64,000 nt of DNA. Source: Ditylenchus dipsaci. Taxonomy: Eukaryota; Nematoda; Chromadorea; Rhabditida; Anguinidae. Under the pieces are notes generated by a model, which was not told the DNA's origin, searched no databases, and was given only the letters and a program-made list of their open reading frames with translations. Below are positions 56,633 through 64,000 of the stretch, piece after piece. Within the stretch, counting starts at the first letter, position 1. The number at the start of each line of letters is the position of its first letter. The stretch lies in assembly GCA_004194705.1 (NCBI GenBank), contig SADC01000449.1:1-64000 (forward strand), read 5' to 3'. The translations under genes were made by a program, and so were the position numbers.

Positions 56633-58472
56633 TAGGGTTGCTGAAATGGCCGGCCACAATCTTTTCGGGAATATTCCCGGAATATTCCCGGCCATTATCT
56701 TTTTTCCGGCCACTTTCGGCCATATTCCCCAAAATGACACTCTAAGCATTTTATTCTATAAGACATAACAATTCCATCAAAAATTGTCCATAAACACATC
56801 AAACTCATTCTCAATAATGTTAGTTTCTTCTGTTTCTTGCTCCTCTGCTTCTTCCATCGGCTGTTCCACTCGCGCTTTCTTGAAGTCATCCTTGTACTCC
56901 AGCGTCAAGTTGTGCTTGATGAAAGTCACTTGAGAGGCTGTATCGACCTTCATACTAAAGCAATCATAAGAACTTGCCACTCAAACAAAATACAAACCTA
57001 TTGCGAAGCTTTGTGTGAATTCCACCTCGGAAAGACCAGTTTCTTTCAGTTGGAGCAGCTGATATTGGAACGTTGTGAAGCATTTGGACGATCTTGGAGA
57101 GAAGCGTGTCCGAGAAGAAGGCTGTCCACCAGGTTAGCGCATCCGTTGTGTTGACTGCATCCCACGCGTACTTGCGGTTCTCTTTGGCAAAGATTCCAAT
57201 GCAAGCCAGCCACGAAGCCCATTCCGCCAATACCTGAAATAGGATCTCAATTCAAAGTCAACGAAATACGAAGTTTTACCGCTTGTTTCTGCGTCGCAAA
57301 CACCGGGTTCTTCATAAGCTAGTTTGCCAGCAGCACGATCGCTTTCTGTTTCTCATCATTTGTTAGTGATTGTCCTCGATTGGAAGGCTCCAGCACATCC
57401 AGCAGATAGGCGACGTCCGACTTGGCAAATTCTTCTCGGTTACTCAGAATCTAAATAAACCTTTATAAGAGAACATTTTCAAAAAGCATTACCTCCGTCA
57501 TCTCTTGCTTCATCTTGTCGAGAAAGCCACTTGTTTCAACTGCGAGCTTTGATTTGAGAATGCTTCACGGATCTTTATGTAAGCCCTAAACAAACATTTT
57601 AACCATAATCACTACAATCAGCAAACCATCTCGAATTAACTTCGTTGCCCTCGATTGATGTAATTGCTTCAGCCAGCGGAGAGAGAATCTTTTGCGCATC
57701 CATGACATCGAGCCAAAAGTCGTCCGACTCCCAGAGCATCTTCCTAAAAAAGACAATAACAAGGCAATAACAAGAGTGTGAGGAAGAACGAGAGAAGAAA
57801 ACAAACTCTTGTCAGCAGGATGTCGATTTTTTCTTGATCGTTCTTGGAAGTCGAATCAAAGTAGTGCTTCAAATTGCCGGAGCTTGCTCTTGGGGATTCG
57901 GCGCTTTCAGAGATCTTCGCTTCGTGGACGTAGGAGACATGCTTCGGCTGCGACGAGCAACAGGTTTCTTTGAGAGACGATCGATTTCCTTCCTTGCATC
58001 AGTGCCAACTTTATTGCAGTTCTGAAATAATAACGTGAATCACGTTACGTGATACGCAACCAAAACGTCATTTACCTTCAAGTGCTCCTCCATTCTGCTT
58101 GGCTTTCCAGTGTAGTGCGCATTGCAGAACTTGCAGTAGCCGACAAAGATTAGTTTGGCCTTTCCATCCACCTCCTCTTTGCGATTGAAAAAAGACCAGC
58201 ACCAGGCAAGCGGCTTTGTTACTTTCGACATTCCTAAAACACAACGACGATAAACACTTCCAAAAATGAGCACTGTCAAAATGACCACTGAAAAAAGTGA
58301 TCTTCGACGCAAAAATAAGCAAAACAAATAAAAACTTTTTAACAGTGATTTAAAATTGGTTTTAGAAAATGGCAGATTTTCAATAGGTCGGCCACATTCT
58401 CGGCCATATTCCGGGAATATTCCGGAATATTCCCGGGAATATTCCCTGGAATATTCCCATTCAGCAACCCTA
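56633..58472 (-). mobile_element. Internally deleted hAT transposon with perfect 8 bp duplication
   Basis: Ends TAGGGTTGCTGAAATGG and the inverse of TAGGGTTGCTGAATGGG, with AGGGCTAC on both sides (56625-56632, 58473-58480). Subterminal repeats of GGGAATATTCCCGG occur at both ends. Length 1840 bp, shorter than coding hATs. Transposase remains on the minus strand. Confidence 0.92.
56777..58231 (-). pseudogene. hAT transposase with BED zinc finger, internally deleted
   Basis: ATG at 58231. Exon to about 58076: KPLAWCWSFFNRKEEVDGK and CKFCNAHYTGKPSRMEEHLK, a BED-type finger completed by NC in the next exon, which after a break gives LKHYFDSTSKNDQEKIDILL. Then MLWESDDFWLDVMDAQKIL, LAEAITSIEGNEVNSRWF, KSDVAYLLDVLEPSNRG, and the C-terminal hAT dimerisation block ENRKYAWDAV ... 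WTAFF, VPISAAPTERNWS and KLRNR. It ends NEFDVFMDNF at 56777. The region that should carry the first catalytic Asp residues and the insertion domain is missing. A TAG after IVLLAN and frame breaks show it is inactive. Confidence 0.8.
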
Positions 58473-58805
58473 AGGGCTACATTGTGAGGATGAAATTGTA
58501 AATGACCATGTCTGCAATATTTGCTGAAAACCTAAAATTTCCGGAATCCTGGATTTTTTTGAGAACTTTTGGGGTTTTCAGCAAATATTGCAGACATGGT
58601 CATTTACAATTTCATGCTCAAAATGTAGCCCTGCTATCTAGCATCAATTTGAGTATAAATTTGTAAATGAGAATATCTACAAAATCAGTTAGAAAAACCA
58701 TATGTAGAAAACTAATTAATTAAAAATGTAACGTTTTGGCTATAACGATTTTTGGCGGAAACAATTTGGGACGAAACAGGGTAGAGCCAATTTCGGAATA
58801 GAAAA

Positions 58806-59595
58806 GGCTGTAACTAAAAACACGCACCAAAATACTGATTTCCCGCAGTAAATTTATTATTTCCCGCAGTAAATTTGAATTTCAAACAAAATACTGATTT
58901 CCTGCAGTAAATTACTGATTTCCCGCAGTAAATTTTGTATTTCCCCCAGTAAATTTTGCGGGAATTTGAATTTTCAGGTCAGAAAATACCTTCAACTGGT
59001 CAGAATCCCACCCAGAGTGGCCAGAAGTCCCTGAAAGTTGGTTTTTTGGGGGTTTACTAAAGGGGGGGGTAAACTTTTTGCGAAAAATCGATTGAGCGGA
59101 TCAAATTTCGGGTCCGATGGGCTCAATTGCTCAGGATTCCACCCTTAACCATTCTCAACCATCTTAAACCACCCTAGACCATCCCAAACTGCTCCAGACC
59201 AGTATCTAACTACCCTAAATCAGTGCTTAGGTTGGTTTAAGATAGTTGAGAATGGTTAAGGGTGGAATCCTGAGCAATTGAGCCCATCGGACCCGAAATC
59301 TGATCCGCTCAATCGATTTTTCGCAAAAAGTTTACCCCCCCTTTAGTAAACCCCCAAAAAACCAACTTTCAGGGACTTCTGGCCACTCTGGGTGGGATTC
59401 TGACCAGTTGAAGGTATTTTCTGACCTGAAAATTCAAATTCCCGCAAATTTACTGCAGGAAATACAAAATTTACTGCGGGAAATCAGTAATTTACTGCAG
59501 GAAATCAGTATTTTGTTTGAAATTCAAATTTACTGCGGAAATAATAAATTTACTGCGGGAAATCAGTATTTTGGTGTGTGAAATCAATTTTAGCC
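58806..59595. mobile_element. Array-ended foldback of the GGCTGTAACTAA class, perfect 8 bp duplication
   Basis: Ends GGCTGTAACTAAAAACACGC and the inverse of GGCTAAAATTGATTTCACAC. Arrays of TTTCCCGCAGTAAATT at 58835-58965 and inverse at 59445-59570. ATAGAAAA flanks both ends (58798-58805, 59596-59603). The inner palindrome matches that of 34480-34745. The ends match the Mutator-like element at 15533-17125. Confidence 0.85.
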
Positions 59596-59911
59596 ATAGA
59601 AAAAAGTGTCCTGCGCGCATTTGACTTTTCCAAATTCCCGTTGTCATCAACAAGTATGGTCCTTCAAAGATAAATATCAAGTAGACAAGACTATTTGTTC
59701 ACGCAGCTCTTGAATCCCCTTTGAGCGCTTCTGCCCTTTTTAAAACCGCCTTCATTTTGCCTTGATCAACCAGGTTTATTTTTTAGTTTGTGCTGAGGCG
59801 CAGGGTAGGCGGGCATAAATTTTATGCTGAAATTTATTCTGCCTCTAGTTTTATATAGAGGTAAAAAATGATTTGTAATTTTATGCGTTGCACGAAAATA
59901 GCTGCATTGAG

Positions 59912-60130
59912 CTATTTTCGCAGTTTAGTATGAAATTTTGAGAAAAGCCGTGTGGTAAAAGAAGTAATTTTTGTGTGCATTTTTAGTGTTTGAATCTCAG
60001 GAAGAACTTGTACGTCAGGTGATTGATAACCAAGTGGTGTTGCTACGGCTACTAGATTATCTGCTACTCTGAGTGCATTTTCACATGTGGTGGCTAATGT
60101 GGTGAACACAGTAGCAAGGACGCAGATCGC
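59912..60130 (-). CDS. Possible terminal exon, unidentified
   Basis: After a GATAG acceptor the frame reads AICVLATVFTTLATTCENAL, then RVADNLVAVATPLGYQSPD and VLPEIQTLKMHTKITSF, 72 codons to a TAG at 59912. It is unique sequence between mobile elements with protein-like composition. No family is recognised and no partner exon was found. Confidence 0.35.
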   Translation of the reverse strand, partial: AICVLATVFTTLATTCENALRVADNLVAVATPLGYQSPDVQVLPEIQTLKMHTKITSFTTRLFSKFHTKLRK

Positions 60131-60321
60131 CTATCGAATGTAATTTTTTGACGAAAACAAAAAATCAATAAACTTTATTAGGTTGAATCCAAGTAGACCA
60201 GATTGACTCAAGCAAACCCTAGTGGACAGTAAGTCGAATATTTATTTGTAAAGTTCTGTCATTTTGTGAAAACTCTAGGTTGTTCGGGCATTTTGGCATT
60301 TTGGAAACAAAGGACAAAGTA

Positions 60322-60685
60322 CTGGGTGCGGCAAGTAATTCCCCGGTTTTTAATTGGCTATAACTTTTTTTTAAAGCTTTTATTTTCAATTATGTTTTCA
60401 CAGTTAGTCTTAGAATTACCGGCGATATTTTTTTGAGTCTAACTCAAAAATAAAAAAATTTGAAAAATTTCACTTTTCTGCCTTGGTCCCCTTATGTGCC
60501 AAATACGGATGTTTTGACATAAGGGGACCAAGCAGAAAAGGAAATTTTTCAAATTTTTTATTTTGAGTTAGACTAAAACGAGTCGCCGGTAATTCTAAGA
60601 CTGACTGTGAAAACATAATTGAAAATAAAAGCTTTAAAAAAAAGTTATAGCCAATTAAAAACCGGGAATCACTTGCCGCACCCAG
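60322..60685. mobile_element. TA-flanked MITE with CTGGGTGCGG ends
   Basis: TA|CTGGGTGCGGCAAGTAATTC ... GAATCACTTGCCGCACCCAG|TA, nearly perfect palindrome. The centre carries TGCCTTGGTCCCCTTATG and the inverse. Confidence 0.9.
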
Positions 60686-61380
60686 TAGATTTCGAAAAGA
60701 GTTAACCTCACGGGGTGTCAAACACGTCGAAATGCAAAATCGGGGCTTTTTCTGTCGAGACAAAAAATTCGAAAACGATTAAAGGGGCATACCAGCGCGT
60801 TACACTGTAATTAAGGCGGGACCAGTGATCTCTTTCTCTCACAACTATTTTTTTAAAGTGTTCTACGTTTAATCGAGGGTTGACTGTATCTGGTTTTTTT
60901 CTCAACTTTTTATTCGTGCTTGTAACCTATGCTTATTCGTGTCATATTAAAAAAAATTTAAGTTAACTGAATTGGCCAGGAATTGCTCTATTGATTGAGA
61001 AAAAATAACCGAATTGCATTAGAAATTTTAAAAATCTCAACAAAAAGAAGTTTGAATTAGCGTCTGCCAGATTCAAACCCCAAGTTCAGATGGCTTTTCT
61101 CCAGAATTTTGTCATCAAAAATTTTTTTGCCTGACTATAATGTGGCATTTTTTCTCAGCTTTCTAATGGTGTTTTTGATTTTTCAATTCGCCGTCGATTT
61201 TTCAATGAACTTAGTTGTTTATGAAAATTGACATGTTTTAGTAAGTTAATCAACCTTCTATCTCCGCTAATATAGCGTAATTTGGAAAAATAAATCATAA
61301 AATCCGAATCTTTGCAACTTTTTAAACAAGATTGATCAAAGAAAACCAAAGAAAATTTCAAATTTAGACTAAGAAAAGTG
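60686..61380. other. Spacer with a MITE remnant
   Basis: A single TTAA-AGGGGCATACC end near 60780 and a single GGGTTGACTG|TA pogo-type end near 60888. Nothing else is recognised. Confidence 0.4.
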
Positions 61381-61388
61381 TCGAACTG

Positions 61389-61500
61389 ATTTTACGTCTA
61401 ACAGTGATGTTTTTACTGATCCATGACATGTACCGTGAAAATTGAATTTCAAAAAATTTTCAAATAATTTATGAAAACATCACTGTTAGACGTAAAATCA
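61389..61500. repeat. Small inverted repeat
   Basis: GATTTTACGTCTAACAGTGA and its inverse enclose about 60 bp. Confidence 0.7.
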
Positions 61501-62330
61501 AAAAGTAACATAAGGTCATAATGATCATATTTGGCACTTGACAAACAAAAAACCGAGCATTGGGGCACTAAAATATCCCAAATTAGCGTTTTTCGGGGTT
61601 TTTTCGGCTTTATTTGACCTAGAAGTTCTAAGCTAGAACTCAAAATTTTTGTGGCTGGTGGCCGAAAATATTGAAATTCTATATAGTAAATCGACTATGC
61701 TCTACAAGATGGCGTAGTCAGAATATTCGAATCAAATCGTGCAGTTTGTGCGGTTCCTTTGTAAGTATAAAATGTTTTAAGAAACGTACTGGTTTTTCTA
61801 AGTACTCAGCCCATCATTTGAGCCCAAACACCCAATTTCTTATTTTTTAAGGGGTCGAGGTGGCCTTGATGAAACTAGGCCTTGATGAAAATTATAGAAC
61901 TTCTCTTTTAACACTCGGACGGTCATGCGTTACAATTGCCTCTACTTATAGAAAAACTCACGCGGAGCACGATGGTGCGGGTCGCTCTCGCTTTGATGAC
62001 CGGTATTTCGCTAAACCCGGTTTCCGGTTTTCCCGCACTTTTTCGGTCGGTTTTTTGGTTTCGGTTAACCGACCAAATCCAACCCTACGGCAGACTCTAG
62101 AAAGTGAAAACTTATCCCAAATCTCTTGGTTTGTTCAAGTTGTTAGAGTTTGGGTAAGAGGTGTTCATGTTCTCAAAACCCGAACTCTAACTCAATGGTG
62201 TTCACGTACGTCGAGTTAGAGTTCGAGGTCGAGCTTGAAATTGCTTATTTATATAGCTTGATAGCTCAGAAACTCACCCCAGAGCCGTAGAAAAGCCACT
62301 AAAAAGTTTCGTATAGAGCCACTAAAAATT
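61501..62330. other. Region without recognised genes
   Basis: A plus-strand open frame (61860-62219) includes a CCGGTTTCCGGTTTT-rich stretch typical of repeats here. No domain is seen. Confidence 0.35.
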
Positions 62331-62780
62331 ACTTTTTGGGGGTTTACGACAAGGGAAATCAAGTTATACATGTATACATGAAAACCTTCAAATTCGAACT
62401 TGAACTCGAGTTACATAAACACCCTCGAGTTAGAGTTAGAGTTCTAATCAGAATTATTCACGTAACTAAAACTTTGCTCTATTTCGATAGAGGTGGCAGA
62501 TTTATTTGCCTTGGTCCCTCCTGGTGTTTTTTTACTGTTTTTGCCTTGGTGCCCCTGTTCATTATAGTTATGGTATTGTTGTGATCATGGTGATCTGCTA
62601 ATTCTGGTTACATAATCACCTCAACCATGATCACTTCTAAAACAACAGGGCGACCAAGGCAAATAAAGGTGCTCATTCGATGGCAACAGAGCCGAGTTAG
62701 AGCTCGAATCAGAGGTATTCACGTAACCAAAAGCCCGAACTTTAACTCTAACTCGAACAACGTGAACAAGCCATATTGCT
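62331..62780. repeat. Foldback with CGAGTTAGAGTT-array arms
   Basis: Arrays of GAGTTAGAGTTCGAG and ACTCTAACTCGAA flank a centre with GCCTTGGTCCCTCCTGGTG and the inverse ACAACAGGGCGACCAAGGC. Confidence 0.6.
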
Positions 62781-63062
62781 TTTGCTTTCATTTGTTCTAA
62801 AAACGCTAAATGCTTGAATTCATACAATAGTACCTAAAATGGAACATTCCCGGGAGAATATCCCAAATTCTCCGTGAGACTGTAATTACTCTGTTGCAAG
62901 TTTGTTTTGGAATTAAGCCATCTGGCTTAAAGCAATGGGTTAGGTAATTTTTTTGACGATAATAAGCCGATGGGCTTGAGTTAGAGAAAATACGGCAATT
63001 TGCATATGCTACAATTGTAACTGGAAAAATTTAATTATTGTGCCCTTAAGAAGTTTTTGCAG

Positions 63063-63303
63063 ATATGCTCCAGCTCATGCTACTGATGTGAGGCAGCTGG
63101 ATGATTCTGGTACAGTGGTTCTTGAGCAAGAAAACTCACTTCAGTTGCCAGCAAATCCAATTGCACTGCCCGCAGCTCCAGAACAGCCTATTGTTGCGCC
63201 AGACGTGCAAAATGTGGTCTTTCCTGAAATCACATTTCCAGATATCATTTTTCCTGCAGTGCCGAATACTCCACTCACACGACGAGAAATGGAACGTTCC
63301 TAG
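63063..63303 (+). CDS. 3'-terminal exon of an unidentified gene
   Basis: After a TTTTTGCAG acceptor the frame reads YAPAHATDVRQLDDSGTVVL, then LPANPIALPAAPEQPIVAPD and FPEITFPDIIFPAVPNTPL, with a TAG at 63301. An AATAAA at about 63413 could be the poly(A) signal. The Pro/Ile/Val-rich tail suggests a disordered C terminus. No family is recognised and upstream exons were not found. Confidence 0.5.
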
Positions 63304-63544
63304 AGTCTGAGCTAAATTATTTAGAATTGATTTATTTTTTAAATATTGAGACAGTTGACAATATCTGTAAAAGTTTTAGTGGTCATGTTATTGTTTGGAT
63401 GCTCAAGTTTCAAATAAAAATTAGGTAGTCTTTTTCCTTATCCCGTCAGTTACGGATTTTAAGACCTGCAAAGGTAGACTCAAATTTCACGCTGATAATT
63501 GATGATACATGGATAATTTGTGATGCACCATGAGGCCTGACTAA

Positions 63545-63785
63545 CCAGGCTCTAGCTAAACCCGCCCCCCCCCGCCCCCCGATTGAAATGTTTTCCATAA
63601 AATATTGTAGATTAAAAAAAGCGTGAAAAACGAAAATGGTGGAGGTGAAATGATCTCTTGGGGGCTTTGGCGGTTCACACTTATTTCCGCCAAACTGCTT
63701 TCCGCCAACTGCTTTCCGCCAACTATTTTCCGCCAAACTGATTTCCGCCAAACTATTTTCCGCAAAGCTGATTTCCGCCAACTTT
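63545..63785. repeat. CTTTCCGCCAACTG array, half of a probable array-ended element
   Basis: Seven units of TTTCCGCCAAACTG (63685-63785). An inverted partner would be expected upstream or outside the window. A run of C/G near 63565 precedes it. Confidence 0.55.
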
Positions 63786-64000
63786 TTTAAATTTATAATA
63801 TAGTCGTCTAAGAATCAAGGTTAATGAATAGAAAGCTTCAATGTTCATGCGAAATCGATACAATCTGAAACTAGCAAGTACTTTCTACGAACCTTGCAAT
63901 TTCCTTTTAAGAATGTCGAAACTTCCCATGAGGCTAGAATGAGGTTACATAACGGTTTATTCAATGAGAATTCAAGGTTCATTCAGGGATCATCAAAGAT

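Larger units (their letters stand above)
56468..58788. mobile_element. Foldback host element split by a hAT transposon
   Basis: Ends GGCTCTACCCTGTTTCGTCC and inverse; inner arms GTTATAGCC, TTAATTAATTAG and ATACTCAAATTGATGCTAGA are mirrored. Flanks AATTTCGA and AATTTCGG share 7 of 8 bases. The hAT insertion sits in the left arm at AGGGCTAC. Confidence 0.85.
55623..59667. mobile_element. TTAA-type element opened up by a stack of nested insertions
   Basis: The left arm 55623-55715 (TTAA-AGGACCATACTTGTTG, ATGACAACGAGATTTGG, CGCGCGGGACACTTTTTT) is inverted at 59597-59667 (AAGTGTCCTGCGCGCATTTG ... CAACAAGTATGGTCC). Between them lie at least five further elements, listed separately. The right end reads TTCAA instead of TTAA. 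Confidence 0.75.

Noticed and set aside
61860..62219. 119-codon plus-strand frame
   Set aside because: It contains repeat-like CCGGTTTCCGGTTTT sequence and an array of GAGTTAGAGTT, with no splice sites or domain.

Overview
This window is animal nuclear DNA. Four multi-exon genes can be recognised by conserved protein blocks, with GT-AG introns whose phases mostly agree: a WASP-type actin regulator (minus, about 2.9-15.0 kb), a TBC1D22-type Rab GAP (minus, 22.3-23.9 kb), an innexin gap-junction channel (minus, 30.0-37.7 kb) and a Fic-domain AMPylase joined to an MPN domain (plus, 41.5-51.3 kb). Fic proteins of the FICD type and WASP point to Metazoa. The innexin points to an invertebrate, most likely a protostome. 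Many introns are only about 41-56 nt, as in nematodes and some other compact-intron animals, but I cannot name the species. Two histone-like loci, H3 (1.86-2.36 kb) and H4 (5.3-5.7 kb), lie on the opposite strand in the WASP region. Both contain introns and several frame breaks.

Almost everything else is mobile DNA, mostly foldback or MITE-like elements with few or no genes. They fall into classes by target duplication. (1) TA-flanked elements: the CAGTC-R-A..CTCG class (pogo/Tc1-like), an ACCGTATTTC.. class and a CTGGGTGCGG class. (2) TTAA-flanked (piggyBac-like) elements with TTAAAGG.. ends, some of them made of two inverted tRNA-like halves. (3) Elements with 8-9 bp duplications (hAT/Mutator type), many of whose terminal inverted repeats are tandem arrays of a short motif that differs from element to element. 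Three degenerate transposase sources are present: a Mutator-like one (16.3-16.9 kb), a pogo/CENP-B-like one (54.25-54.76 kb) and an internally deleted hAT (56.8-58.2 kb).

Layout: 0-3 kb, unassigned minus-strand exons and the H3-like locus; 3-15 kb, WASP exons separated by MITEs and a 2.4 kb foldback holding the H4-like locus; 15.5-21.5 kb, a Mutator-like element and foldbacks; 22.3-24 kb, TBC1D22; 24.7-29.2 kb, nested foldbacks; 30-37.7 kb, innexin with MITE-filled introns; 38-41.4 kb, foldbacks; 41.5-51.3 kb, the MPN-Fic gene; 52-55.4 kb, coiled-coil exons, tRNA-derived elements and a pogo relic; 55.6-59.7 kb, a deeply nested transposon stack; 60-64 kb, further MITEs and two unidentified terminal exons.

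Conserved genes repeatedly show single-base frame breaks, some in homopolymers. Part of this may be consensus error in a long-read assembly rather than gene death. The most unusual points are the predicted MPN-TPR-Fic fusion, the tandem-array terminal repeats, two short sequence modules shared by otherwise unrelated foldbacks, palindromic tRNA-derived elements, and a histone H4-like locus inside a foldback element.
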